Positions 1 to 9,367 are shown, counted from the first letter of the stretch. The stretch: DNA of 64,000 nt from Arcobacter sp. LA11 (GCF_001895145.1 NZ_BDIR01000008.1:1-64000), one strand, 5' to 3'. The notes: generated from the sequence alone by a model not told the origin. A program made the numbers and translations.

Positions 1-2
1 AA

Positions 3-101
3 GAGGAAAAAATAAGAGAATATACAAAAGCAGAAATTGAGCTGAATTCGTATATTAGAAAAAATTTCCCTGAGTGGGAATGTAAAGAAATTTTAGGATG
101 A
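3..101 (+). CDS. 3' end of an unidentified gene (partial)
   Basis: An open frame runs in from the window edge and stops with TGA at 99-101, giving about 32 C-terminal residues that end in PEWECKEILG. The next gene starts at the ATG at 98, overlapping this stop in the usual way for translationally coupled genes. The fragment is too short to identify. Its place before an APS kinase makes a sulfur-assimilation or polysaccharide gene plausible, but that is only a guess from context. Confidence 0.55.
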   Translation, partial: EEKIREYTKAEIELNSYIRKNFPEWECKEILG

Positions 102-829
102 AGTATACTTTCTGGAATCAATATAGTTTTATATCATATGATTTAATTCTTAAATTAGATATTAGATTACAAAATGTAGTTAGTACATTAGAAAGATTTT
201 TTAAAAATACAACAACTTCTGAATTAACAGATGAAAAAATAGAGTTTTATTTAGCTGGTTCATGTATTAAATCTGATACTTTTAGAGATATTGATATTTT
301 CTTTTTGACAAAAGATAAATTTAATGAGATAAATCAATCTATTGATAAAAAATATTTTATGTATGAAAATAATTCGTCTTCATATATTTATGATAACGAG
401 ATTATTCAAATTGTTTACAGAGAAAGATTTTTAAATAAAAACTTGTCATTTGTTGTAGATGTCTTTGATTTTCATTCAACTAAGATAGGATTTAAATGTG
501 TATTAGATAGAAATTTTTTTGATATAAAGATTATAGAGTCAGATATAAGAGAGGAGTTTATTAAATATTTACATACAAGCGTTAATAAACTTGTTAATGT
601 TAATATTAATCCCTTTGTATCATTACAACGAGCAATACATTTTTTAAAAAGAGGAGATGATGTTCCTTTTAGTGTATTTTTAAATATAATTTTAAAAATA
701 TCTCAAATAGATGAAAATGATAATATTGAAAAATATTTTGATAGATTACAAGGTGATAATGAAGAGCTTCATGAGATTAGAAAATCAATAAAAAACTATA
801 TGACTAAAAAAAGGAATTTAAGTGTATAG
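98..829 (+). CDS. nucleotidyltransferase-like protein, function unknown
   Basis: A 243-residue soluble protein. Around residues 52-65 it has a GSCIKSDTFRDIDIFF stretch that resembles the GS...DxD signature of the minimal nucleotidyltransferase (DNA polymerase beta-like) fold, though the spacing between GS and DxD is slightly shorter than usual. The C-terminal third is charged and probably helical. The gene overlaps the preceding stop and the APS kinase start (822), so it is co-translated with possible sulfur-activation genes. The target is unknown. A sugar or nucleotide transferase role in the polysaccharide cluster is possible but not shown. Confidence 0.5.
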   Translation: MKYTFWNQYSFISYDLILKLDIRLQNVVSTLERFFKNTTTSELTDEKIEFYLAGSCIKSDTFRDIDIFFLTKDKFNEINQSIDKKYFMYENNSSSYIYDNEIIQIVYRERFLNKNLSFVVDVFDFHSTKIGFKCVLDRNFFDIKIIESDIREEFIKYLHTSVNKLVNVNINPFVSLQRAIHFLKRGDDVPFSVFLNIILKISQIDENDNIEKYFDRLQGDNEELHEIRKSIKNYMTKKRNLSV

Positions 830-1547
830 AGATACAAATACAAGATCTATCGTAAAAGGTATTAGTTGGAGATTTATGGCAACAACAACAACTATTTTAA
901 TTGTTTATGTATTCTTTGGAAGACTTGATTTAGCTATTGCTGCAGGACTTTTAGAAACAGTTTTAAAAGTAGGGTTTTATTGGGCACATGAAAGAGCATG
1001 GTTTAAAATTAAATGGGGAAGACAAAAAATTGAACCTTTTAATTTATGGTTTACAGGACTTCCTTTATCTGGTAAGACAACAATTGCAGATTCTGTTTTT
1101 ATAGAGTTGAAAAAGATTGATATACCAATAGAGAGACTTGATTCAAAAGATGTTAGAGACTTAATACCTAATGTAGGGTTTACAAGAGAAGATAGAAATA
1201 GACATATGCATAGAATAGGACATCTTATTAAGACTTTACAAAATAATTCTGTTTCAACAGTTGCTTCATTTGTATCACCGTATAAAGAATCAAGAAAAGC
1301 AATTAGAAAAATGGTTCAAAATAATATAGTTGTTTATATAAAAGCTGATATTGAAACATGTAAGCAAAGAGATACTCAAGGGAAGTATGAAAAAGCCTTA
1401 AAAGGTGAGTATCAGAACTTCACAGGGGTAAATGATATTTATGAAGAACCGCAACATGCTGAGATTATAATTGATACTGATAACACATCTGTTGAAGATG
1501 CTACTCAGCAAATTGTAAAATTTATTAAAAAAAAATATATCAAATAG
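822..1547 (+). CDS. cysC: adenylylsulfate kinase with N-terminal DUF2061 membrane domain
   Basis: APS kinase phosphorylates adenosine 5'-phosphosulfate to PAPS, the sulfate donor. Residues about 6-58 match the DUF2061 membrane domain (SIVKGISWRFMAT, then ETVLKVGFYWAHERAW). Residues 75-240 are the kinase, with P-loop GLPLSGKTT at 79-87, the LDSKDVRDLI and FTREDRNRHMHRIG substrate segments, and ASFVSPYKESR. The start is GTG with an AAGGAA ribosome site and overlaps the previous stop. The membrane fusion would place PAPS synthesis at the inner membrane. A sulfotransferase lies 7 kb downstream in the same cluster, so the PAPS may be for polysaccharide sulfation and not only for cysteine synthesis; that link is inference. 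Confidence 0.9.
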   Translation: MYRDTNTRSIVKGISWRFMATTTTILIVYVFFGRLDLAIAAGLLETVLKVGFYWAHERAWFKIKWGRQKIEPFNLWFTGLPLSGKTTIADSVFIELKKIDIPIERLDSKDVRDLIPNVGFTREDRNRHMHRIGHLIKTLQNNSVSTVASFVSPYKESRKAIRKMVQNNIVVYIKADIETCKQRDTQGKYEKALKGEYQNFTGVNDIYEEPQHAEIIIDTDNTSVEDATQQIVKFIKKKYIK

Positions 1548-1555
1548 AGTAGTAT

Positions 1556-2707
1556 ATGGAGAAAAAGTTGAAAAAAGTTTTACTAGTTTTTGGTACAAGA
1601 CCTGAAGCCATTAAGATGGCTCCTCTTGTAAAAGCTTTCGAAGCAGAACAAACTTTGGAGTCTAAAGTTTGTGTAACTGCACAACATAGAGAGATGCTTG
1701 ACCAAGTTTTAGATATCTTTGATATATCTCCAGATTTTGATTTAAATTTAATGAAACCTGGACAAGATTTATATGATATTACATCAAATGTGTTAATAGG
1801 CTTAAAAAATGTTTTTCAAGAGTATAAACCAGATATTGTTTTAGTTCATGGTGATACAACAACTACAAGTGCTAGTAGTTTAGCTGCATTTTACGAAAAA
1901 ATAAAAGTTGCACATGTTGAAGCAGGACTTAGAACTGGAAATATATATTCACCTTGGCCAGAGGAAGCAAATAGGCAAATTACTGGGGTATTGGCAAATT
2001 ATCATTTTGCTCCAACGGAAACATCAAAAGATAATCTTTTAAAAGAAAATAAAGATAAAAACAGTATACAAGTAACGGGAAATACTGTTATTGATGCTCT
2101 ATTTTTAGCATTAGAAAAAATAGAAACAAATGAAGAATTGAAAAATAAAATTATTAGTAGTTTAAATAATGAATATAAATTAGTAGAAGATAAAAAGCTT
2201 ATATTAGTTACTGGACATAGAAGAGAAAATTTTGGAGAAGGATTTATTAACATATGTGAATCTTTAAAAATAATTGCAAATAGCAATTCCCATGTTGATA
2301 TTGTTTATCCAGTTCACTTAAATCCTAATGTTCAGAAACCAGTAAAAGAGATTTTATCAGACACTCCTAATGTTTATTTAATAGAGCCTTTACAGTATGA
2401 AAGTTTTATATATTTGATGAATAAATCATATTTTATTATTACTGACTCAGGGGGTGTTCAAGAGGAAGCTCCATCTTTAGGAAAACCTGTTTTAGTAATG
2501 CGAAATACAACTGAAAGACCTGAAGCTGTATTATCTGGAACAGTAAAACTTGTTGGTACTGATAAAGATAGAATAGTTTCAGAAGCTCAATTACTTTTAA
2601 AGAATGATGAAGAATATAAAAAAATGAGTATGGCACATAATCCATATGGAGATGGTAAATCATGCGAAAAAATAGTTAATTTTATTAAGGGAAAAATAAA
2701 TGAATAA
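1556..2707 (+). CDS. wecB: UDP-N-acetylglucosamine 2-epimerase (non-hydrolysing)
   Basis: Interconverts UDP-GlcNAc and UDP-ManNAc. The 383-residue protein follows E. coli WecB closely along its length: [12 protein letters not shown] near the start, VHGDTTTT (Asp100), HVEAGLRTG (Glu122), WPEEANR (Glu136), GHRREN (His221) and [17 protein letters not shown] with TTERPEA. These match the known catalytic Asp, Glu, Glu and His. A TTG at 1568 has a good GGAG in front of it and would give a start closer to E. coli WecB, so the true start may lie 12 bases inside. It overlaps wecC by 8 bases. The resemblance is to WecB rather than to the diacetamido-uronate epimerase WbpI. Confidence 0.93.
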   Translation: MEKKLKKVLLVFGTRPEAIKMAPLVKAFEAEQTLESKVCVTAQHREMLDQVLDIFDISPDFDLNLMKPGQDLYDITSNVLIGLKNVFQEYKPDIVLVHGDTTTTSASSLAAFYEKIKVAHVEAGLRTGNIYSPWPEEANRQITGVLANYHFAPTETSKDNLLKENKDKNSIQVTGNTVIDALFLALEKIETNEELKNKIISSLNNEYKLVEDKKLILVTGHRRENFGEGFINICESLKIIANSNSHVDIVYPVHLNPNVQKPVKEILSDTPNVYLIEPLQYESFIYLMNKSYFIITDSGGVQEEAPSLGKPVLVMRNTTERPEAVLSGTVKLVGTDKDRIVSEAQLLLKNDEEYKKMSMAHNPYGDGKSCEKIVNFIKGKINE

Positions 2708-3896
2708 AAAAGTTTGTGTAGTAGGATTAGGATATATCGGTTTACCCACTGCAGCTTTATTAGCAAATAGAGGTTATGAAATTCATGGAGTTGATGTAGT
2801 TGAATCAACTGTAGAGACTATTAATGAAGGAAATATTCATATAGTAGAACCAGACTTAGATACTTTTGTAAGAGCAGCAGTTAATAGTGGAATGCTTAAA
2901 GCATCGTTACAACCTGATTATGCTGATATTTTTATAATAGCGGTTCCTACTCCTTTTCATGATGGGTTTGTACCTAATGTTGATTATGTAGTTAGTGCAA
3001 CAAAAGCAATATCATCATATGTAAAAGACGGCAATATTGTAATTTTAGAGTCTACTTCTCCTGTAGGTACAACAGAATTAGTTGAATCTACATTAAAAGA
3101 AGAAGGTATTGATACTTCGTCTTTATTTATTTCTCATTGTCCTGAGAGAGTACTTCCTGGATATATAATGAGAGAATTAGTCGAAAATGATAGAATTGTT
3201 GGTGGAATTACAGAAGAGGCAACTAAAAAAACTGTAGAGTTCTATCAAACATTTGTTCAGGGAGAAGTACTTTCTACTGATGCTAGAACCGCAGAAATGG
3301 CTAAATTAACAGAGAACTCTTTTAGAGATACAAATATTGCATTTGCAAATGAATTATCAATTTTATGCGATAAGTTTAATATAGATGTTTGGGAATTAAT
3401 CTCTTTAGCTAATAGACATCCTAGAGTTAATGTATTACAACCTGGTGCAGGAGTAGGTGGTCATTGTATTGCAGTAGATCCATGGTTTATTGTTCATGCC
3501 GGGGGAGATGATGCCAAAATCATAAAAACTGCGAGAGAAATAAATACATATAAAACTGAGTGGTCAATTGAAAAAATTAAAAATGCAGCCTTGACTTTTG
3601 AAAATGAAAATGGAAAAAAAGCTACTGTAGCATGTATGGGATTAGCCTTTAAACCTGATATAGATGATTTAAGAGAGTCTCCAGCATTATACATAACTAA
3701 AACTTTAAAAGATGAAAATTTCAATGTTCTTGCAGTTGAACCAAATATTAAAGATCATGATGATTTTGAGATAGTTGCATATGATGAAGCTAGTGAAAAG
3801 GCTGATATTATAGTTTATTTAGTTGCTCATAAAGAGTTTAAAGGATTAAAAAACTTAGATAAAAAAGTTATAGATTTTTGTGGAATATTAAAATAG
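2700..3896 (+). CDS. wecC: UDP-N-acetyl-D-mannosamine dehydrogenase
   Basis: Oxidises UDP-ManNAc at C6 to UDP-ManNAcA in two NAD-dependent steps. The 398-residue protein has the Rossmann motif [17 protein letters not shown], the WecC-type segments IHIVEPDL and [13 protein letters not shown], and the catalytic Cys256 in [13 protein letters not shown]. Lys202 lies in KLTENSFRD. The IHIVEPDL and HPRVN blocks are typical of WecC and distinguish it from a UDP-GlcNAc dehydrogenase of the WbpA type. It overlaps wecB and is followed after 9 bases by the aminotransferase, so this is one operon making an activated mannosaminuronic acid. Confidence 0.93.
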   Translation: MNKKVCVVGLGYIGLPTAALLANRGYEIHGVDVVESTVETINEGNIHIVEPDLDTFVRAAVNSGMLKASLQPDYADIFIIAVPTPFHDGFVPNVDYVVSATKAISSYVKDGNIVILESTSPVGTTELVESTLKEEGIDTSSLFISHCPERVLPGYIMRELVENDRIVGGITEEATKKTVEFYQTFVQGEVLSTDARTAEMAKLTENSFRDTNIAFANELSILCDKFNIDVWELISLANRHPRVNVLQPGAGVGGHCIAVDPWFIVHAGGDDAKIIKTAREINTYKTEWSIEKIKNAALTFENENGKKATVACMGLAFKPDIDDLRESPALYITKTLKDENFNVLAVEPNIKDHDDFEIVAYDEASEKADIIVYLVAHKEFKGLKNLDKKVIDFCGILK

Positions 3897-3905
3897 GAGA
3901 TATGT

Positions 3906-4991
3906 ATGAAAATTAATTTTATAGATTTACAAAGCCAATATAAAAAATATAAAGATGAAATTGATAAAGAAATTAAAGAAGTACTAGATACTTCAGGTTA
4001 TATAATGGGACCAAAATTAAGTGAACTTGAGAAGAACTTGTCTGAGTTTACTGGTTCGAAAAATGCAATTGCTTGTAGTAGTGGTACTGATGCATTAGTT
4101 TTGGCTCTAATGTCAATTGGTATTAAACCAGGTGATGAAATTATTACAACTCCTTTTACTTTTATTGCAACAGCAGAAACAATCGCATTTTTAAAAGCAA
4201 AACCTGTATTTGTTGATATAGATGAAAAAACTTATAATATAGATACAAGTTTAATTGAAGAAAAAATTACATTAAAAACAAAAGCAATTATGCCAGTATC
4301 TATCTTTGGACAAATGTCTGATATGCATAAAATAAACGAAATTGCTGAAAAAAATAATTTGGTTGTAATTGAAGATGGAGCACAAAGTTTTGGTGCTAAA
4401 AACAATGGATTAAATTCTTGCAATGCTTCAACTATAGGAACAACTTCCTTTTTCCCGGCGAAACCTTTAGGTTGTTATGGGGATGGTGGAGCAGTTTTCA
4501 CAAACGACGATCAGATTGCAGAAAAAATGAGAGTTATTTTAAATCATGGTCAAACAAAAAGATATGTACATAGTGAAGTTGGAATTAATGGTAGACTTGA
4601 TGCAATTCAGGCTGGTGTATTGAATGTAAAATTAAAATATTATGATGAAGAGATAGAGAGAAGACAAGAGATAGCTAAATATTATAATGACAATCTTAAA
4701 AATGTAATTATACCTTTTGTCGATAACAATAACTTATCAGTTTGGGCACAATATTGTATTAGAGTAGAGAACAGAGAAGAGATGTTACAAAAATGTTCTG
4801 ACAAAGGTGTCCCAATAGGTGTTTATTACCCAATTCCATTGCATTTACAAGAGGTTTTTGAGTATTTAGGTTATAAAGAAGGTGATTTCCCTGTAACAGA
4901 AAAAATTTCACTTGATATTATGGCTTTACCAATGTCTGCATTTTTAACAAAAGAAGAACAAGATTATATTATTGAGGTGATAAATGAATAA
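3906..4991 (+). CDS. wbpE: WbpE-like UDP-3-keto-uronate aminotransferase (DegT family)
   Basis: A PLP-dependent sugar aminotransferase predicted to place an amino group at C3 of a 3-keto UDP-N-acetyl-hexosaminuronate, with glutamate as donor. It tracks Pseudomonas WbpE over its whole length (361 residues), including CSSGTDAL, VIEDGAQSFGA and the Schiff-base lysine at residue 186 in FFPAKPLGCYGDGGA. It overlaps the WbpD-like acetyltransferase by 8 bases, the usual partner for the next step. The exact substrate stereochemistry (gluco or manno) cannot be read from the sequence; the wecB-wecC pair upstream suggests manno. Confidence 0.87.
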   Translation: MKINFIDLQSQYKKYKDEIDKEIKEVLDTSGYIMGPKLSELEKNLSEFTGSKNAIACSSGTDALVLALMSIGIKPGDEIITTPFTFIATAETIAFLKAKPVFVDIDEKTYNIDTSLIEEKITLKTKAIMPVSIFGQMSDMHKINEIAEKNNLVVIEDGAQSFGAKNNGLNSCNASTIGTTSFFPAKPLGCYGDGGAVFTNDDQIAEKMRVILNHGQTKRYVHSEVGINGRLDAIQAGVLNVKLKYYDEEIERRQEIAKYYNDNLKNVIIPFVDNNNLSVWAQYCIRVENREEMLQKCSDKGVPIGVYYPIPLHLQEVFEYLGYKEGDFPVTEKISLDIMALPMSAFLTKEEQDYIIEVINE

Positions 4992-5490
4992 CATTTTTAT
5001 ACATGAAACTGCAAATGTTTCTGAAATGGCTTTAATTGGAGAAAATACTAAAATTTGGATTAATTCACAAATTAGAGAAAAATCTTCAATTGGTGATAAC
5101 TGTATAATATCTAAAGATACATATATTGATACTCAGGTTAGCATTGGTAATAATTGTAAAATACAAAATAGTGTATCAGTTTATCAAGGAGTGACAATTG
5201 AGGATGATGTTTTTGTAGGTCCAAATGCATGCTTTACAAATGACAAAGTTCCAAGAGCATTTGACCCTGAATGGAAAATTACTCCAACTTTAATTAAAAA
5301 AGGTGCAAGTATTGGTGCTAATGCTACAGTTATTTGTGGTATAACAATTGGTGAATATGCAATGGTTGCAGCAGGAAGTGTAGTAACAAAAGATGTAGCA
5401 CCTTATAGTTTAGTAATGGGAAATCCAGCTAAACATTATAGTTTTGTAGATAAAATGGGAAATAAATTAGAAGGTAATCCAAATGAGTAA
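4984..5490 (+). CDS. wbpD: WbpD-like N-acetyltransferase (left-handed beta-helix)
   Basis: Predicted to acetylate the 3-amino group of the UDP-diaminouronic acid using acetyl-CoA. The 168-residue protein is almost entirely hexapeptide repeats (ALIGENTKIW, SIGDNCIIS, TIEDDVFVGPNACFTND, SIGANATVICGITIG), the left-handed beta-helix of WbpD and PglD-type trimers. The GPNACFTNDKVPRA segment fits the WbpD branch. It overlaps the aminotransferase before it and the oxidoreductase after it by 8 bases each, so the three steps are translationally coupled. Confidence 0.85.
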   Translation: MNNIFIHETANVSEMALIGENTKIWINSQIREKSSIGDNCIISKDTYIDTQVSIGNNCKIQNSVSVYQGVTIEDDVFVGPNACFTNDKVPRAFDPEWKITPTLIKKGASIGANATVICGITIGEYAMVAAGSVVTKDVAPYSLVMGNPAKHYSFVDKMGNKLEGNPNE

Positions 5491-6433
5491 TGTTGTAAAA
5501 ATTGGTTTATTAGGTGTTGGAAAGATGGGACAAAACCATCTCAGAAATCTTGCAATGTTGAAGCAAGTTGAAATAGGGTTTATATATGACTTTGATAAAG
5601 ATTTATGTGAACAACTATCAACGCAGTATAATGTTCCTGTATCAGAGAATTTAGAAAAAGATCTTCAAACTATTGATGGTGTTGTAATTGTAACACCAAC
5701 TTTCACACATGCTGATTATATTAAGCAAGTATCAAAATATGTTAAAAATATTTTTGTTGAAAAACCTTTAACAGATACACTTGAGTCAAGTATTGAAATA
5801 GTAAAACTTGCAAAAGAAAATAATTTAAACATTCAAGTTGGATTTATTGAAAGATATAATTCTGCTGTAGTTGCACTTGAAAAGGTAATTAGAAATAGTA
5901 GCCACATTATTAATATAGATTTTTCAAGGACAAATAAAGTTAGTAGTAGAATTACTGATGTTGATGTTGTAATTGATTTAATGATTCATGATTTAGATTT
6001 AGCATTACATATTAATGGAAAGCCTAAGAAAATTGAAGCACATGGATATATAAATGATAATATGATTGAATATGCAAGAGCAATCATTACACATGAGAAT
6101 GGTTCTTTTTCAAATGTGGTCGCTAGTAGAATTACGGAGAAAAGAATTAGACATATTAGTGCTACTTGTGATGATATGTATATTGATTGTAATCTTTTAA
6201 GTAAAGAAGTATTTGTTAATAAACAAACCATTGAACAGTATTTAGAAAATGTATCTATTTCTTCAAAAGAAGAAACTATTGACGTTAGACCACAAGAGGG
6301 TTTACTTCTTGAACTTGTTGATTTTGTTAAATTATGTAATGGTGAATCAGTAAATGTACCTAATGAAGATGATGGATTACTTGCAATGGAAGTAGCAAAT
6401 GAAATTCAAAAGCAGATAATGGAAGCAAAATAA
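5483..6433 (+). CDS. Gfo/Idh/MocA oxidoreductase, WbpB-like 3-dehydrogenase
   Basis: NAD-dependent sugar oxidoreductase of 316 residues with Rossmann motif GLLGVGKMGQNH at about 8-19 and the family signature VEKPL around residue 94. Its position after wbpE- and wbpD-like genes suggests it is the WbpB-type enzyme that oxidises C3 of the UDP-N-acetyl-hexosaminuronate to give the keto substrate for transamination. Sequence similarity to WbpB itself looks only general, so the step is assigned by context. It ends one base before the SDR gene. Confidence 0.72.
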   Translation: MSNVVKIGLLGVGKMGQNHLRNLAMLKQVEIGFIYDFDKDLCEQLSTQYNVPVSENLEKDLQTIDGVVIVTPTFTHADYIKQVSKYVKNIFVEKPLTDTLESSIEIVKLAKENNLNIQVGFIERYNSAVVALEKVIRNSSHIINIDFSRTNKVSSRITDVDVVIDLMIHDLDLALHINGKPKKIEAHGYINDNMIEYARAIITHENGSFSNVVASRITEKRIRHISATCDDMYIDCNLLSKEVFVNKQTIEQYLENVSISSKEETIDVRPQEGLLLELVDFVKLCNGESVNVPNEDDGLLAMEVANEIQKQIMEAK

Positions 6434-6434
6434 T

Positions 6435-7394
6435 ATGAGATCAGAAATAAAAAATAGTAGTATTCTTGTTACAGGTGGAGCAGGTTTTATTGGAAGTCAT
6501 TTAGTTGATAGACTAATTAATGAAGGTGCTAAAGAAGTAATTGTAGTTGATAATCTTTTTGTTGGTAGTGAAGATAATTTAAAAGATGCAATTTCAAAAG
6601 GTGCAATTTTATATAAAGACGATATTGAAATAAGCTCATCTTTAGATTATGTCTTTGAAAGACATAATATTGATATTGTATTTAACTGTGCTACAAAGGC
6701 ACTAAACTACTCTTTTGTTAATCCTAAAAATGCTTTTGATACAAATGTAAACGGTGTTTTAAATATTTTAGAACATCAAAGAAAAGGTCATTTTAAAACA
6801 TTAGTACATTTTTCTACATCTGAAGTTTATGGATCTGCTGTTTATGAGCCAATGGATGAAGAACATCCAATTAAACCAACTACAACATATGCTGCAGGAA
6901 AAGCAGCTGCAGATATAGCAGTTCATAGCTGGGTAAATATGTTTGATCTAGATGTCTTTATCGTAAGGCCTTTTAACAATTATGGACCAAGGCAAAATTA
7001 TAAAGGTTATCTAGCGGGTATTATACCTATTACTGCATTTAGAATTATCAATAATATTAATCCAGAGATTCACGGAACTGGATTACAAAGTAGAGATTTT
7101 ATTTATGTTCTTGATACAGTTGATGCTATTATTAAACTTTATCCATTAATGAAGAAGGCTGACAGTATAAATATTTCAACTGATGGTCAAATTTCTATGA
7201 AAGATGTAATTCATAAAATAGTTAATATTATGGAATATAAGGGAGAAGTTTTACAGAAACCTGCACGTGGTGCTGATGTAGAGTGTCATAATGCAAGTAA
7301 TGAAAAAATTAAATCTATGATTGATTATCAATTAACACCATTTGACGAAGGTTTAGAAAAAACAATTCAATGGTATAAGGAAAACATTAAATGA
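6435..7394 (+). CDS. NAD-dependent epimerase/dehydratase (extended SDR) for a nucleotide sugar
   Basis: A 319-residue extended short-chain dehydrogenase. It has the NAD motif TGGAGFIGSHL (residues 13-23), the active-site STSEVYG, Tyr152 and Lys156 in TYAAGKAA, and the RPFNNYGPRQ block that is common in dTDP-glucose 4,6-dehydratase and UDP-glucose 4-epimerase relatives. The following gene is a DegT aminotransferase sharing 4 bases of overlap. The pair would dehydrate or epimerise a nucleotide sugar and then aminate it, a second amino-sugar branch. The substrate cannot be decided from sequence. Confidence 0.75.
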   Translation: MRSEIKNSSILVTGGAGFIGSHLVDRLINEGAKEVIVVDNLFVGSEDNLKDAISKGAILYKDDIEISSSLDYVFERHNIDIVFNCATKALNYSFVNPKNAFDTNVNGVLNILEHQRKGHFKTLVHFSTSEVYGSAVYEPMDEEHPIKPTTTYAAGKAAADIAVHSWVNMFDLDVFIVRPFNNYGPRQNYKGYLAGIIPITAFRIINNINPEIHGTGLQSRDFIYVLDTVDAIIKLYPLMKKADSINISTDGQISMKDVIHKIVNIMEYKGEVLQKPARGADVECHNASNEKIKSMIDYQLTPFDEGLEKTIQWYKENIK

Positions 7395-8473
7395 TAAAAT
7401 TAATAAAGCCTTATATTAGTTTTGATGAAGTACAAAATGAATTTAAAGATATATTTGATAGTGGTTGGTTTACAAAAGGTAAATATGTTGAAGTTTTTAG
7501 AAATGAAATAAAAAAATATACGGGTGCAAAACATGCATATTTAACTACTTCAGCAACAACGGCATTAACTATGGCTCTTAAAGCATTAGATATAAAAAAT
7601 GGTGATGAAGTAATTGTGTCAGACTTTTCATTTCCAGCAACTGCTAATGTTGTTGAAGATTTAGGTGCTATACCTGTTTTTGCAGATGTTTCATTAAAAA
7701 CTTATAATATGCTTCCGTTTGAACTTGAGAATAAAATAACTTCAAAAACAAAAGCTGTAATTTATGTAGATGCTTTAGGAAATCCAGGCGGAGTTACGGA
7801 AATTAAAGATCTTTGTGAAAAGTATAATTTACCTCTAATTGAGGATGCTGCATGTTCAATTGGAAGTTCTGAAAATGGTATAAAGTGTGGTAACATAGCA
7901 GATATTACTTGTTTTAGTTTTCATCCTAGGAAATTGTTGACTACTGGAGAAGGTGGAGCAGTTACTTTTAATAATGAATCTTTTGTTGAGTTTTTTGAAG
8001 TAAAATTAAATCATGGGGCTAAAGTTGAGAATGGAAAGTTTGATTTTGTTGATTATGGGTATAACTATAGACTTCCAGAATTGCAAGCAGTAATGGGAAT
8101 TAAACAATTTCAAAAAATTGACTCTATTGTTGATTCAAGAAATAAAATTAGAGATGAATATGTTAATAAATTATCAGAAATTGGATTCAAAATTCAAGTT
8201 ATTAATAGTAATGTAGTTCACAATGTACAGTCTTTAGTTTTTATTGTCCCTGAAAATGTAAATAGGGATGATTTAGTGAAGTATTTAAGAGAAAATGGAA
8301 TTGAAGGTACGATAGGTACATATTGTTTAAGTGGTACATCTTATTATAAAAATAAGTATAATAGTGTACAAAGTAATGCCATGTATTTAGAAAATAACAC
8401 TATTACACTACCTTGTTATGATGATGTGGATGTTAATTTTATTTCAGATAAAATAAAATCTTATGGAGAATAA
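7391..8473 (+). CDS. DegT/DnrJ/EryC1-family sugar aminotransferase
   Basis: A PLP-dependent aminotransferase of 360 residues. Asp152 in LIEDAACSIG and Lys181 in FSFHPRKLLTTGEGGA are the expected PLP-binding residues, and the FHPRK form is common in sugar 4-aminotransferases. It overlaps the SDR upstream by 4 bases and is followed at once by the sulfotransferase. It most likely aminates the keto sugar made by that SDR. It is clearly different from the WbpE-like and PglE-like aminotransferases in this cluster, so three separate amino sugars may be built here. Confidence 0.8.
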   Translation: MIKLIKPYISFDEVQNEFKDIFDSGWFTKGKYVEVFRNEIKKYTGAKHAYLTTSATTALTMALKALDIKNGDEVIVSDFSFPATANVVEDLGAIPVFADVSLKTYNMLPFELENKITSKTKAVIYVDALGNPGGVTEIKDLCEKYNLPLIEDAACSIGSSENGIKCGNIADITCFSFHPRKLLTTGEGGAVTFNNESFVEFFEVKLNHGAKVENGKFDFVDYGYNYRLPELQAVMGIKQFQKIDSIVDSRNKIRDEYVNKLSEIGFKIQVINSNVVHNVQSLVFIVPENVNRDDLVKYLRENGIEGTIGTYCLSGTSYYKNKYNSVQSNAMYLENNTITLPCYDDVDVNFISDKIKSYGE

Positions 8474-8474
8474 A

Positions 8475-9233
8475 ATGATAGATTTTGAAAAAGTAAGTTT
8501 AGATTTTATGATTATTGGTGCTGCTAGATGTGGTACAAGTTCATTAGTAAAATATTTAAACGAGTATGAGGATGTTTTTATTCCTGTAAATGTAGAACCA
8601 AATTTTTTTTTTAAAGAAGATGAATATGAAAAAGGTTTAGAATATTATTGCAATAAGTATTTTTCTGACGCTAATAAAAAAGTAATTGGAGAAAAGTCTT
8701 CTTCATACTTGTATGGTGGAGAAAAAACTGCTAAAAGAATTAAAAGTGAATTCCCTGACGTTAAATTAGTTATACTTTTGAGAAATCCAATAAGTAGAGT
8801 TTTTTCTAATTATATGTTTACTGTTAAAAATGGGATTGAAGTTTTAGATTTTAATTATGTTATTAAAAATGAAAAAGAAAGAACTAAGCACTACATAGAT
8901 AAGTGGGTTAATATAAAACCTTATAATTATATTGGCCGTTCAGAATATTTTAGTCAAATGAAAGCATATTTGGATAATTTTGATTTAAATAATATTCATA
9001 TTGTTGTTTTTGAAGAGTTAATTAGTTCTCCAAGAGAAAGTTTGTCTCAATTATCTGAATTCTTGGGAATAGAGTATAATGATAAAATAGAGTTTATGAA
9101 AACAAATTTTACCGATAATAGTATTACCATTGACGAAGATTCATACAACTATTTGTATGATGAATTGATTGGTGATGTTAATAAACTGTCTAACTTAATT
9201 GGAAAAGATTTAGCAAAAATATGGAATTTATAA
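8475..9233 (+). CDS. PAPS-dependent sulfotransferase
   Basis: Transfers sulfate from PAPS, probably to a sugar hydroxyl or amine of the polysaccharide. With the ATG at 8475 the protein has 252 residues. The 5'-phosphosulfate loop is GAARCGTSS (residues 15-23), and the 3'-phosphate-binding segment LLRNPISRVFSNY (101-113) has Arg103 and Ser111. The ATG at 8463 is in frame but has no ribosome site, whereas GGAG stands 6 bases before 8475. No signal peptide or membrane segment is visible, so it should act in the cytoplasm on a nucleotide sugar or lipid-linked intermediate. It is the natural consumer of the PAPS made by the APS kinase at 822. Confidence 0.85.
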   Translation: MIDFEKVSLDFMIIGAARCGTSSLVKYLNEYEDVFIPVNVEPNFFFKEDEYEKGLEYYCNKYFSDANKKVIGEKSSSYLYGGEKTAKRIKSEFPDVKLVILLRNPISRVFSNYMFTVKNGIEVLDFNYVIKNEKERTKHYIDKWVNIKPYNYIGRSEYFSQMKAYLDNFDLNNIHIVVFEELISSPRESLSQLSEFLGIEYNDKIEFMKTNFTDNSITIDEDSYNYLYDELIGDVNKLSNLIGKDLAKIWNL

Positions 9234-9367
9234 TTCAAATATAAATTCTATTAATTGTTTTAGAAATGTGTTTGAAGTTATATTTAATTTAAAACTTTTT
9301 TTAGAGTTTGCCTAATAGACTTCGAAAATAATAAAGAGATATAAAAATAAAAAACTAGGAGTAATTT
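9234..9367 (+). other. AT-rich intergenic gap with the ribosome site of the amidotransferase
   Basis: This is a 134-base spacer in an otherwise packed cluster. It holds no convincing ORF or hairpin. AGGAG at 9357-9361 stands 6 bases before the TTG start of the next gene. A secondary promoter could sit here, but none is distinct. Confidence 0.4.
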
